Source of the DNA: Flavobacterium nitrogenifigens
GTDB taxonomy: Bacteria > Bacteroidota > Bacteroidia > Flavobacteriales > Flavobacteriaceae
DNA length: 64,000 nucleotides
Assembly: GCF_003254565.1 (NCBI RefSeq)
Contig: NZ_QJRI01000175.1
Coordinates: 1-64,000, forward strand
Direction of reading: 5' to 3'
Shown here: piece by piece, positions 35,318 to 44,091 of the stretch
Layout of the letters: every line of letters starts with the position of its first letter
How positions within the stretch are numbered: the stretch's first letter is position 1
The notes under the pieces: generated by a model
What the model was told of the DNA's origin: nothing
The model's input: the letters and a program-made list of their open reading frames with translations, nothing else
The model's database searches: none
Translations under genes and position numbers: made by a program

Positions 35318-35776
35318 ATGACTTTAGACGCTACAGATAAAAAGCTTCTGGTTTTACTTCAAACCGATAGTAAAAAAACAACCAAAGAATTATCCTTAAA
35401 ACTTGATCTTTCGGTTACAGCAGTTTACGAACGAATTAAAAAGTTAGAACGCGAAGGCATAATAAAAAACTATGTAGCCTTAGTCGATAAATCTAAAATT
35501 GAAAAAGGATTTGTGGTTTTCTGCCACCTAAAACTGATTCAACACACAAAAGAATTTCTAACCAAATTTGAAAGCGAAGTCGTCAAACTCAATGAAGTTT
35601 TAGAATGTCATCATGTAAGCGGTGATTACGATTATATTCTAAAAGTTCTGGTAAAAGATATGGAAGCGTATAGAGAATTTTTAGTCACAAAACTGACTTC
35701 ACTGCAACATATCGGAAGTACGCAAAGTATGTTCATGATTAGTGAAGTGAAGAATTCTACAGTGATTTCTTTCTAA
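35318..35776 (+). CDS. Lrp/AsnC-family transcriptional regulator
   Basis: A 152-residue regulator. The N-terminal HTH covers about residues 2-50 (LDATDKKLLVLLQTDSKKTTKELSLKLDLSVTAVYERIKKLEREGII), followed by the effector-binding RAM domain (about 65-150; FCHLKLIQHTKEFL, CHHVSGDYDYILKVLVKD). ATG 35318 is chosen as it starts at the HTH. It is divergent from the trans-sulfuration PLP enzyme and is its likely regulator, since such pairs are common. The amino-acid effector is unknown. Confidence 0.93.
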   Translation: MTLDATDKKLLVLLQTDSKKTTKELSLKLDLSVTAVYERIKKLEREGIIKNYVALVDKSKIEKGFVVFCHLKLIQHTKEFLTKFESEVVKLNEVLECHHVSGDYDYILKVLVKDMEAYREFLVTKLTSLQHIGSTQSMFMISEVKNSTVISF

Positions 35777-35801
35777 GATGCTAAGGTTCTAAGTTTTTTA
35801 A

Positions 35802-36011
35802 TCTCGCAAAGACGCAGAGTCGCAAAGTATTTATAAGTTGCCTCCAGCTTCAGCTGGAGGATTTATATTTAGATAGAAAAGGGCTTTAGCCAAATCTACT
35901 ACAGTTTGGCTAAAGCCCTTTTAGTGTTGACAATATTTACCATCCAGCTAAAGCTGGACGCTATTCATTCTTGCACGAGTAAAAACTTTGCGACTCTGCG
36001 TCTTTGCGAGA
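35802..36011. repeat. Nested set of four perfect or near-perfect palindromes
   Basis: The outer arms (35802-35828 and 35985-36011, 27 bases, perfect) contain TCGCAAAGACGCAGAGTCGC. Inside are three hairpins: CCTCCAGCT-TC-AGCTGGAGG (35841-35860), an 18-bp stem AAAAGGGCTTTAGCCAAA / mirror (35877-35922), and TCCAGCT-AA-AGCTGGA (35943-35958). The first and third inner hairpins share the CCAGCT core and are themselves arms of a larger inverted repeat. No ORF. It accounts for most of the 384-base gap before lpd. Confidence 0.93.
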
Positions 36012-36125
36012 CTAAAAACAAAACTTAGCAATCCTTATACGATCTTAACTTCTTCAAGATTAAAACAGGCTAATATTTCACACAAAAAACATTGAAAATT
36101 AAACCTCAAACAGAACTTTATTGCT

Positions 36126-36133
36126 TAATTTTG
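36126..36133 (+). promoter_or_regulatory. -7 element for lpd
   Basis: TAATTTTG, a match to TAnnTTTG, lies 27 bases before the lpd ATG. No -33 TTG at 17-23 bases was found. Confidence 0.45.
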
Positions 36134-36160
36134 TAACCGCTAAAATAAAAACAAAATACT

Positions 36161-37564
36161 ATGAGTTCATTTGACGTAGTCATTATAGGTTCAGGTCCTG
36201 GAGGATATGTATCAGCAATTCGTTGCGCACAATTAGGTTTCAAAACTGCAATTGTAGAAAAATATAATTCATTAGGCGGAACTTGCCTTAACGTAGGTTG
36301 TATTCCTTCAAAAGCATTATTATCTTCTTCTCATCATTATTCAGAAATCGCTCATTTTGCAGATCACGGAATCGAAGTTTCTGGAGATGTAAAAATCAAT
36401 TTAGAGAAAATGATCGCACGCAAACAAGCTGTTGTAGATCAAACTGTAGGTGGAATTAACTACCTAATGGATAAAAATAAAATTACTGTTTTCAATGGTT
36501 TAGGTTCATTCGTAGACGCAACTCACATTGCTGTTGCAAAAGCTGACGGAACTTCTGAAACTATCGAAGCAAAATATACTGTAATTGCTACAGGATCAAA
36601 ACCATCTTCTTTGCCATTTATCAAAATTGACAAAGAAAGAATCATCACTTCTACTGAAGCGTTGGCTTTAAAAGAAGTTCCAAAACATTTAGTTATCATC
36701 GGTGGTGGTGTTATCGGAATCGAGCTTGGACAAGTTTACCTTCGTTTAGGAGCTCAGGTTTCTGTAGTTGAATTCATGGACAGAATCATTCCTGGAATGG
36801 ACGGAGCTCTTTCTAAAGAATTGACTAAAGTATTGAAAAAACAAGGAATGAAATTTTACGTTTCTCACAAAGTAAAATCGGTTGAAAGAAACGGTGATGC
36901 TGTTGTAGTTCAGGCTGAAAATGCAAAAGGAGAAACTATTACATTAGAAGGAGATTATTCATTAGTTTCTGTTGGTCGTCGTCCTTATACAGACGGATTA
37001 AACGCTGACAAAGCTGGAGTTAAAATTTCAGATAGAGGTCAAGTTGAAGTAAACGACCATTTACAAACTAGTACTCCAAATATTTATGCAATTGGTGACG
37101 TTGTTCGTGGAGCGATGTTAGCACACAAAGCAGAGGAGGAAGGAGTAATGGTTGCTGAAATTTTAGCTGGTCAAAAACCACATATCGATTATAACTTAAT
37201 TCCTGGTGTAGTTTACACTTGGCCAGAAGTTGCTGCAGTTGGACAAACTGAGGAGCAATTGAAAGCTGCTGGAGTAAAATACAAATCTGGAAGTTTCCCA
37301 TTCAAAGCTTTAGGACGTGCAAGAGCAAGTGCTGACTTAGACGGATTCGTAAAAATCTTGGCTGATGAGAAAACAGATGAGGTTTTAGGTGTTCACATGA
37401 TTGGTGCTCGTACAGCAGATTTAATTGCTGAAGCAGTTACTGCAATGGAATTCAAAGCTTCTGCTGAGGATATTTCAAGAATGAGCCACGCGCATCCAAC
37501 TTTCGCGGAAGCGGTAAAAGAAGCGGCATTGGCAGCGACAGAAAATAGAGCTTTACACGTATAA
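36161..37564 (+). CDS. lpdA: Dihydrolipoyl dehydrogenase (E3)
   Basis: A 467-residue flavoprotein disulfide reductase. FAD motif GSGPGGYVSA at residues 10-19, redox-active Cys42/Cys47 in GGTCLNVGCIPSK, NAD motif IIGGGVIGIELG near 180, second FAD motif YAIGDVVRGAMLAHKAEEEG near 310, and the catalytic His445/Glu450 in HPTFAEAVKEAAL. It reoxidises lipoamide in 2-oxoacid dehydrogenase or glycine cleavage complexes in the cytoplasm. It stands alone, as E3 often does when shared by several complexes. Confidence 0.97.
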   Translation: MSSFDVVIIGSGPGGYVSAIRCAQLGFKTAIVEKYNSLGGTCLNVGCIPSKALLSSSHHYSEIAHFADHGIEVSGDVKINLEKMIARKQAVVDQTVGGINYLMDKNKITVFNGLGSFVDATHIAVAKADGTSETIEAKYTVIATGSKPSSLPFIKIDKERIITSTEALALKEVPKHLVIIGGGVIGIELGQVYLRLGAQVSVVEFMDRIIPGMDGALSKELTKVLKKQGMKFYVSHKVKSVERNGDAVVVQAENAKGETITLEGDYSLVSVGRRPYTDGLNADKAGVKISDRGQVEVNDHLQTSTPNIYAIGDVVRGAMLAHKAEEEGVMVAEILAGQKPHIDYNLIPGVVYTWPEVAAVGQTEEQLKAAGVKYKSGSFPFKALGRARASADLDGFVKILADEKTDEVLGVHMIGARTADLIAEAVTAMEFKASAEDISRMSHAHPTFAEAVKEAALAATENRALHV

Positions 37565-37583
37565 TTTACGTTCAAAGATATTT

Positions 37584-37617
37584 AAACCGTCTCGTTAAAA
37601 AACGAGACGGTTTTTTT
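37584..37617 (+). terminator. Intrinsic terminator after lpd
   Basis: 13-base perfect stem AAACCGTCTCGTT / AACGAGACGGTTT, AAAA loop, and a T-run. Confidence 0.95.
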
Positions 37618-37708
37618 ATGCTTTGTATAATATAATAATCAAAAATAATTTTGTAAATTAGATGTGTATTTCAGGTGCTATCTTTATGATAATTAAAAAG
37701 ATAGGATT

Positions 37709-38251
37709 ATGAAAACGAAATATGTAGTACCGGTTTTGATCGGAGCAGGAATTGGACTCGCGCTGTACTCATGCGGAGGCGGAATTCCCAAAAATGCACA
37801 AGCTGTTGCAAACTTTGACAGCAAAAAATATCTCGGAAAATGGTATGAAATTGCCAGATTGGATTACAAATGGGAAAAAGATCTCAATAATGTAACGGCC
37901 GAGTATTCTTTAAATGAAGATAAAACAATAAAAGTCGATAATAAGGGCTATAATGTCAAAAAAGACAAATGGGAACAAAGTGTCGGGAAAGCTAGATTTG
38001 TCAAAAAAGACAACATTGGTATGCTGAAAGTCTCATTTTTTGGTCCTTTTTATTCTGGTTACAATGTCGTAGCAATCGATTCTGATTACAAATACGCACT
38101 TGTGGCTGGTGAAAGCTTAAAATATATGTGGATACTTTCTAGAGAAAAAACAATTCCGGAAAGTGTAAAAGCAGATTTTCTTATCAAAGCTCAGGAAATC
38201 GGATATATAGTAACCGATTTGGTTTGGGTAAAACACGATAAGGTAAATTAA
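37709..38251 (+). CDS. Lipocalin (Blc-type) lipoprotein
   Basis: A 180-residue lipoprotein: signal sequence with lipobox LYSC (Cys at about 22), then the lipocalin signature KYLGKWYEIARLDYKWEK and the family's second motif YKYALVAGESLKYMWILSR. It should be anchored in the outer membrane, where bacterial lipocalins bind lipids or help envelope stress survival. It is monocistronic with its own terminator. Confidence 0.92.
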   Translation: MKTKYVVPVLIGAGIGLALYSCGGGIPKNAQAVANFDSKKYLGKWYEIARLDYKWEKDLNNVTAEYSLNEDKTIKVDNKGYNVKKDKWEQSVGKARFVKKDNIGMLKVSFFGPFYSGYNVVAIDSDYKYALVAGESLKYMWILSREKTIPESVKADFLIKAQEIGYIVTDLVWVKHDKVN

Positions 38252-38255
38252 AAAT

Positions 38256-38290
38256 AAAAAGTCCGTCAGATAACATTGACGGACTTTTTT
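38256..38290 (+). terminator. Bidirectional terminator between lipocalin and DoxX genes
   Basis: 13-base stem AAAAAGTCCGTCA / TGACGGACTTTTT with an 8-base loop. A- and T-runs on both sides allow use by the convergent genes. Confidence 0.92.
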
Positions 38291-38309
38291 ATTTCGATTT
38301 GAAAAATAC

Positions 38310-38684
38310 TTATGCAGTAAAAACACTTTTATAATTATCCCAGTATCTGTAAATCAAGAATAGGTTTCCTAGAAAAAGAAGAGCTGCAATTGGCAGACCA
38401 TCTGGAGTAAGGAAATAATTGATAAACAAAATATTTACCGTAATCGGTAAGATCAAGATGTTTGCTAAAGTTACATAACGCCCAGATACAAATGCAATAC
38501 CACACAATAACTCGATAGATTTTGCCATTGGCATTAAATACGTCGAAGCCATTAAACCTACATTAAATGCTTTAAAATTCCCTGTAGTTTCAGGCTCAGG
38601 CATTAGGTGGAAAAAATAACTGATAGAGGCGAACAGTAGCAAAAGGCCAATTAAAACGCGGACAATAATTGTGGCAATTTTCAT
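38310..38684 (-). CDS. DoxX-like small membrane protein
   Basis: A 124-residue protein with four membrane helices (about residues 4-22, 45-63, 70-90 and 97-115). MKSIELLCGIAFVSGRYV resembles the central region of DoxX family proteins. The function is uncertain; some relatives take part in redox homeostasis. It is monocistronic, convergent with lipocalin and divergent from pabB. Confidence 0.75.
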   Translation of the reverse strand: MKIATIIVRVLIGLLLLFASISYFFHLMPEPETTGNFKAFNVGLMASTYLMPMAKSIELLCGIAFVSGRYVTLANILILPITVNILFINYFLTPDGLPIAALLFLGNLFLIYRYWDNYKSVFTA

Positions 38685-38984
38685 AATACTTAGGATTTTT
38701 TTAAGGTTAAAAAATTAATTAAGTTATTGGAAGAAATGCAATCTAAAAGCCTAAAAGAGAATCACAAATTAACTTTTTTTGAGGTTCTTTTTTAAGGATT
38801 CTATAATCAAATCAATACTGTTTTTGGATTAATCTAATTGTATATCAAATATAACGAATTTTTTCTTATAAAATGAATGTCTTTTTAACAGTTTTGCAAT
38901 GTAATCCAAATCATTTTGAATATTTTTTTGTTTTCTTCTAATGAAATAATTTTGTCGTAATTTTGACCTTTAAAATTACCATTT
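38685..38984. other. Divergent promoter region, DoxX-like / pabB
   Basis: 300 AT-rich bases without an ORF. Candidate -7 elements are CAAATATA at 38846-38853 (minus-strand TATATTTG) for the DoxX side and TAATTTTG at 38947-38954 and 38958-38965 for pabB. A TTG at 38928-38930 is 16 bases from the first of the latter. These are suggestive only in such AT-rich DNA. Confidence 0.4.
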
Positions 38985-40271
38985 TTGAGAGTTTCCATCC
39001 ATAAAAATATTGCCAATCCGAGACTGTTTAAGGAACAGCTTTTAAGTTGGGCGCAGCAATTTCGCGAAGTCGTTTTTCTAGACAGTAATTCTTATCCGCA
39101 GCAGTATTCAAGTTTTGACTGCATTTTGGCAGTTGATGCTTTTACCTCTTTAAAAACAGATTATTATAATGCTTTTGAAGATTTAAAACAATATCAGCAA
39201 AACACAAAAGACTGGCTTTTTGGATATCTTTCTTATGATTTAAAGAACGATATTGAAAATCTTCAGTCTAATAATTTTGATGGTTTACATTTTCCCGATT
39301 TGTTTTTCTTTCAGCCTAAAAAGGTTTTTATACTAAAAGGAAATGAACTCGAAATTCAGTATTTAATGCTTTGCGATGATGAGCTTGAAGAAGATTTTAA
39401 TGAGATAATCGAAAGTCAAAAGTCAAAAGGCGAAAGTCAAGAAACGATAATCATACAGCAACGCATTTCGAAAGAATTGTATGTTGAAAAAGTGAATCAA
39501 ATGCTCCATCATATTCATATTGGGGATATGTACGAAGCCAATTTCTGTATGGAATTTTATGCTGAAAATGCCGTTATAAATCCATTAGAAAAGTTTTTGA
39601 AACTGAATGAGATTTCGCAAGCGCCTTTTTCGGTTTTCTTTAAAAATTACCAACAATATTTGCTTTCTGCTTCTCCTGAACGCTATTTGAAAAAAGTGGG
39701 AGATAAGATTATTTCGCAGCCAATTAAGGGAACTTCAAAACGTTTTGCTGATTTAGCTGAAGACGAAAAATCAAAAAATATTTTAGCCTCTGATGTCAAA
39801 GAACGTGCTGAAAATATCATGATAACCGATTTGGTTCGAAATGATTTATCGCATACAGCGCAAAAAGGCTCGGTTGAGGTTGAAGAACTTTGCGGAATTT
39901 ATTCGTTTTTGCAAGTACATCAGATGATTTCTACGATTACTTCAAAATTAGATCCTAAATATTCGGCAGTGGAGGTTTTGAAAACGACTTTTCCTATGGG
40001 GAGCATGACTGGCGCGCCAAAAATTTCAGTAATGGAAATTGTCGAAAAAATAGAAGAAACCAAAAGAGGATTATATAGCGGTGCGGTTGGTTATTTTACG
40101 CCTGAAGGCGATTTTGATTTTAATGTCGTAATCAGAAGCATTTTATATAGTCAGGAAAATAAATATGTTTCTTTTTCGGTTGGAAGTGCTATAACATCAC
40201 TTTCAATTCCAGAAAAAGAATATGAAGAATGTTTATTGAAAGCAAAAGCAATGCACGAAGTTTTGCAGTAA
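38985..40271 (+). CDS. pabB: Aminodeoxychorismate synthase component I (PabB-like)
   Basis: A 428-residue chorismate-binding enzyme. Its C-terminal domain (about residues 165-425) has SPERYLKK, QPIKGTSKR (the PIKGT Lys typical of PabB), IMITDLVRNDLS and FPMGSMTGAPKISVMEIV. It makes 4-amino-4-deoxychorismate for folate together with a PabA glutaminase, which is not adjacent. The frame opens with TTG at 38985; no ATG is available before conserved sequence. Assignment to PabB rather than TrpE rests on the PIKGT motif and lack of a trp context. Confidence 0.88.
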   Translation: MRVSIHKNIANPRLFKEQLLSWAQQFREVVFLDSNSYPQQYSSFDCILAVDAFTSLKTDYYNAFEDLKQYQQNTKDWLFGYLSYDLKNDIENLQSNNFDGLHFPDLFFFQPKKVFILKGNELEIQYLMLCDDELEEDFNEIIESQKSKGESQETIIIQQRISKELYVEKVNQMLHHIHIGDMYEANFCMEFYAENAVINPLEKFLKLNEISQAPFSVFFKNYQQYLLSASPERYLKKVGDKIISQPIKGTSKRFADLAEDEKSKNILASDVKERAENIMITDLVRNDLSHTAQKGSVEVEELCGIYSFLQVHQMISTITSKLDPKYSAVEVLKTTFPMGSMTGAPKISVMEIVEKIEETKRGLYSGAVGYFTPEGDFDFNVVIRSILYSQENKYVSFSVGSAITSLSIPEKEYEECLLKAKAMHEVLQ

Positions 40272-40280
40272 TTTTTTTTT

Positions 40281-40477
40281 CGCCACGAATTCACGAATTA
40301 TTTTTAATCATGACGCATATTTTTTCGCCTCAGATTAAAAAAGATTTACGCAGATTTTTTAAATCCTTTTTAATCCTTTAATCTGTGGCTATTAGTTGAA
40401 GAAAATAATTTGTGGAAATTTGTGGTAAAAAAAAATATGCGCCATGAGCATAAAAAAATAATTCGTGAATTCGTGGC
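40281..40477. repeat. Giant imperfect palindrome built from two repeat families
   Basis: Outer arms CGCCACGAATTCACGAATTA (from 40281) and TAATTCGTGAATTCGTGGC (to 40477), plus middle arms CGCATATTTTTT / AAAAAATATGCG, enclose an inner GCCTCAGATTAA / TTTAATCTGTGGC palindrome (about 40327-40389). The outer family is the one tandemly amplified at 19 kb, and the inner one matches 25514-25686. One element therefore appears to have landed inside the other. Confidence 0.85.
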
Positions 40478-40540
40478 AGAAAAACAATGCTTAACATTTC
40501 GTTTAAAAATAGATCAAATTTAATTTTTTACTTTTATCAG

Positions 40541-41851
40541 ATGTTTTTAAAATTTCAAAATCATATCGTATCCAGATTTCCGTTTTTAGCCGAAAAAAAG
40601 CTTTTTCTGGCTGTAAGTGGAGGTTTAGACAGTATGGTTTTGTTACATTTAATGAATCAATTACCTTATGAAATTGCCGTTTTACATTGCAATTTCCAAC
40701 TTCGCGGACTAGAAAGTTTTGGAGATCAGGAATTTATTCAGAACTATTGCGATCAGAATAATATCCTGATTTTTACCACTCATTTTGATACAGAAGCTTT
40801 TGCTAAAGATTATAAACTCTCTACGCAAGTTGCGGCAAGGGAACTTCGTTATAGTTGGTTTTATGAATTATTAGAAGAAAAAAACTTCGATTATATTCTA
40901 ACGGCACATCATGCCGATGATAATCTGGAAACTTTTATCATCAACTTAACTCGCGGAACAGGTCTAGAAGGCTTAACCGGAATTCCTGAGCAAAACGATA
41001 AAATTATTCGTCCGTTGCTTCCTTTTTCAAGAGAAGAAATTTTGAAATATGCAGAAGAAAATAAGATAGAATGGAGAGAAGATAGCAGTAATGCATCGAC
41101 AAAATATCTCAGAAATAAAATCCGCCATAATTTGGTTCCTGTTTTAAAAGAAATCAACCCGAATTTTTTGGATGCTTTTCAGAAAACACAATCTTTTCTT
41201 CAAGAATCAAAAGAAATGGTTGAAGATGCATCGATTATGGTGTATCAGCAAGTAGCAAAAGAAGAAGGAGATGATATTCATTTCGATTTAAATCAGCTAA
41301 AAAAACTCCCTAATTATAAATCGTATTTGTATCAATGGCTGAAAGAATTTGGTTTTTCGGCTTGGAATGATATTTATGATTTAATAGAAAGCCAATCGGG
41401 TAAACAAGTTCTTTCAGAGGAATTTAGATTGTTGAAGAATAGAGAAACACTCATTTTAAGTCCGTTTTTTGAAACATCAGAAAAAGACGAATATGAAATC
41501 GGCGAAAGCGATACAGAAGTTAATTTTCCCTTAAAAATGAGTCTTTGTAACGTAGGTCACACAACATTCGGTTCAAATAAAGTTATATTTGTCGATTCTG
41601 ATAAAATCCGCTATCCTTTGATTTTGCGTAAATGGAAAGAAGGCGATGTTTTTCAGCCTTTTGGAATGCATGGAAAATCGAAAAAAGTAAGCAAGCTTTT
41701 TAAAGATGAAAAACTATCCTTGATCGAAAAGGAGAAAACATGGATTTTGTGCTCAGACGATCAAATAGTCTGGGTAGTTGGAATGAGACAGGACGAACGT
41801 TTTAAAATAGAAAAAGCCACAAATAAAATACTAAAAATAGAATTACAATAA
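40541..41851 (+). CDS. tilS: tRNA(Ile)-lysidine synthase
   Basis: A 436-residue PP-loop ATPase with SGGLDSM at residues 26-32, then HCNFQLRG, TAHHADDNLETFIINLTRGTGLEGL and the C-terminal RKWKEGDVFQPFGMHGKSKKVSKLF. It converts the wobble C of tRNA-Ile(CAU) to lysidine and is normally essential. ATG 40541 is chosen because it starts at the family N-terminus; the longer frame reaches back towards repeat DNA. Its stop overlaps the dsbD start by one base (TAATG), so the two are translationally coupled. Confidence 0.95.
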   Translation: MFLKFQNHIVSRFPFLAEKKLFLAVSGGLDSMVLLHLMNQLPYEIAVLHCNFQLRGLESFGDQEFIQNYCDQNNILIFTTHFDTEAFAKDYKLSTQVAARELRYSWFYELLEEKNFDYILTAHHADDNLETFIINLTRGTGLEGLTGIPEQNDKIIRPLLPFSREEILKYAEENKIEWREDSSNASTKYLRNKIRHNLVPVLKEINPNFLDAFQKTQSFLQESKEMVEDASIMVYQQVAKEEGDDIHFDLNQLKKLPNYKSYLYQWLKEFGFSAWNDIYDLIESQSGKQVLSEEFRLLKNRETLILSPFFETSEKDEYEIGESDTEVNFPLKMSLCNVGHTTFGSNKVIFVDSDKIRYPLILRKWKEGDVFQPFGMHGKSKKVSKLFKDEKLSLIEKEKTWILCSDDQIVWVVGMRQDERFKIEKATNKILKIELQ

Positions 41852-43932
41852 TGAACTTTACTCAAGCCCATCAGTCGATAATTTCGAAAAGTATCTGGAA
41901 TAAAATAACTGCTTTTTTACTCTTTTTCTTTTTTGCATTAGCAAGTAATGCTCAAATATTAGAACCAGTAAAATGGACTTCTAAAATGGAGAAAAAAGGA
42001 GATAAAGTCATTTTGATTTTTGATGGAACGATCGAAAAAGACTGGCATATGTATTCTCAGTTTACACCAGACGGCGGCCCGCTTGCTTTGGAAATTTCGT
42101 TTAAAAACCAAAAAGGAAATTACGAGTTGGTTGGAAAAGCCAAAGAAGGTAAAACAAGAACAGCTTTTAATGACGTTTTTGGTGTAGATGAAACTTTCTT
42201 TGAAGGAAAAGCACATATTGAACAAGAAATTAAAATCATAAACCCAAATTTAAAAACGGTAGATGTAGAGTTTGATTTTCAGGTTTGTAAAGAAGTTTGT
42301 ATCAATTCAAATAAAAAATTCTCTATTGCAGTTCCTTCAACTTTTAAAATGGATGAGGTTCCAGTTGTAGCTGAGGCAAAATTAGACGAAACAAAAGTTG
42401 CTGGCTTGGCGGTTGATACCGTTAAAAAGGAAGAAGCTGTACAGCAAAAAGTAGAGAAAACAGTAGAAACTGCTAAAGAAGAAATTCCTGCACCGGCACC
42501 TGCAAGAAGTTTGTGGTCAATCTTTTTTATTGCCTTTTTATCAGGATTTGCAGCATTGTTAACGCCTTGCGTTTTCCCAATGATTCCAATGACGGTGAGC
42601 TTCTTTACAAAACAGAGTAAAAGCCGTGCAAAAGGAATTAGAAACGCGATTATTTACGGATTTTCGATCATTGCAATTTATGTGATTTTAGGTCTTATTG
42701 TAACTAAAATATTTGGTGCAGATGCTCTAAATGCTTTATCAACCGATGTTTGGTTTAACCTGATTTTCTTTGTGATTTTGGTCATTTTTGCTACTTCATT
42801 TTTGGGAGCTTTCGAAATTATGCTTCCAAATTCATGGGCAAATAAGGCAGATCAGCAAGCAGATAAAGGCGGTTTGATCGGAATATTATTTATGGCTTTG
42901 GCTTTGGCAATTGTGTCATTCTCTTGTACAGGACCAATTGTTGGAACCTTATTGGTTGAAGCCGCTTCAAATGGTGGAATTGCTCCAATTGTTGGAATGT
43001 TAGGATTCTCTTTGGCATTAGCGCTTCCGTTTATGTTATTTGCAATGTTCCCAGGATGGTTAAACTCTTTACCAAAATCTGGAGGATGGTTAAATACTGT
43101 AAAAGTAGTTTTAGGATTTTTAGAGCTGGCGTTGGCATTCAAATTTTTATCAAATGCCGATTTGGTTTTACAATTGCATTTCTTAGAAAGAGAAGTATTT
43201 ATTGCTATTTGGATTGCCATTTTCGGAGCTTTGACTTTATATTTATTCGGAAAAATTACATTGCCTCACGATAGTCCGACCAATCATATTTCTGTTGGAA
43301 GATTGTATTTAGGATTATTGACATTTGTATTTACCATGTATTTAATTCCTGGACTTTGGGGAGCTCCTTTAAAATTAATCAGTGCATTTCCGCCACCTCC
43401 GCAATATAGCGAAAGTCCGTTTGGAGTAGGGGGTTCAGGAAACGGAGCGGTTTCTGCAGAATCTATAAAAGGCATGCCGGAAGGAGCAGAATTAGGCCCT
43501 CACGGAATTATGGTTTTTCATGATTACGAAGACGGATTAGCGTATGCAAAAGAAATCAATAAGCCAATTATGCTTGATTTTACTGGTTATGCTTGCGTGA
43601 ACTGTAGAAAAATGGAAAACAACGTTTGGTCTGATCCTTCAGTTTTGCCAATTCTTAAAAATGATGTGGTTTTGATTTCGCTTTATGTTGATGATAAACG
43701 TGAATTGCCGAAAGAAGAACAGTTTACAACTGAAGCAGGAGATAAAATCATCACTGTTGGAGATAAATGGACAGATTTTATGATTTCTAAATATAAAACC
43801 AACACGCAGCCTTTGTATGTAATTACAGATTTAGAAGGGAATAATTTGAACAGTAAAAAGCCAACAATTAGTTATGTGAGTACAGAAGAATATTTGCAAT
43901 GGCTAAAAGAAGGAATTTCGAATTTTAAATAA
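41851..43932 (+). CDS. dsbD: Thiol:disulfide interchange protein DsbD-like
   Basis: A 693-residue envelope protein. Signal peptide (about 1-35). N-terminal DsbD-alpha-like sheet domain (about 45-165) with FQVCKEVCINSNKKFSIAVP. Eight membrane helices (about 225-520) with LLTPCVFPMIPMTVSFF and VSFSCTGPIVGTLL carrying the paired membrane cysteines. C-terminal thioredoxin domain (about 555-690) with YACVNCRKMENNVW. It passes cytoplasmic reducing power to periplasmic proteins. All expected cysteine pairs are present. It is coupled to tilS. Confidence 0.93.
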   Translation: MNFTQAHQSIISKSIWNKITAFLLFFFFALASNAQILEPVKWTSKMEKKGDKVILIFDGTIEKDWHMYSQFTPDGGPLALEISFKNQKGNYELVGKAKEGKTRTAFNDVFGVDETFFEGKAHIEQEIKIINPNLKTVDVEFDFQVCKEVCINSNKKFSIAVPSTFKMDEVPVVAEAKLDETKVAGLAVDTVKKEEAVQQKVEKTVETAKEEIPAPAPARSLWSIFFIAFLSGFAALLTPCVFPMIPMTVSFFTKQSKSRAKGIRNAIIYGFSIIAIYVILGLIVTKIFGADALNALSTDVWFNLIFFVILVIFATSFLGAFEIMLPNSWANKADQQADKGGLIGILFMALALAIVSFSCTGPIVGTLLVEAASNGGIAPIVGMLGFSLALALPFMLFAMFPGWLNSLPKSGGWLNTVKVVLGFLELALAFKFLSNADLVLQLHFLEREVFIAIWIAIFGALTLYLFGKITLPHDSPTNHISVGRLYLGLLTFVFTMYLIPGLWGAPLKLISAFPPPPQYSESPFGVGGSGNGAVSAESIKGMPEGAELGPHGIMVFHDYEDGLAYAKEINKPIMLDFTGYACVNCRKMENNVWSDPSVLPILKNDVVLISLYVDDKRELPKEEQFTTEAGDKIITVGDKWTDFMISKYKTNTQPLYVITDLEGNNLNSKKPTISYVSTEEYLQWLKEGISNFK

Positions 43933-44022
43933 GAGAATAGAAGAAAGATTGTAGAAGCAAGATAAGAAAATCTAAAATCTACATTCTAAAATCTAAAATA
44001 TAAAAGGGATTAATTCAAAAGC

Positions 44023-44057
44023 AAAAGCACTCTAAGTCAAATTTAGAGTGCTTTTTT
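44023..44057. terminator. Bidirectional terminator between dsbD and amt
   Basis: 13-base stem AAAAGCACTCTAA / TTAGAGTGCTTTT, 7-base loop, T-run on the plus strand and A/T-rich flanks. It serves the two convergent genes. Confidence 0.92.
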
Positions 44058-44091
44058 ATTTATCAAGTAATGTGAGAAAGGGAATTTATTC

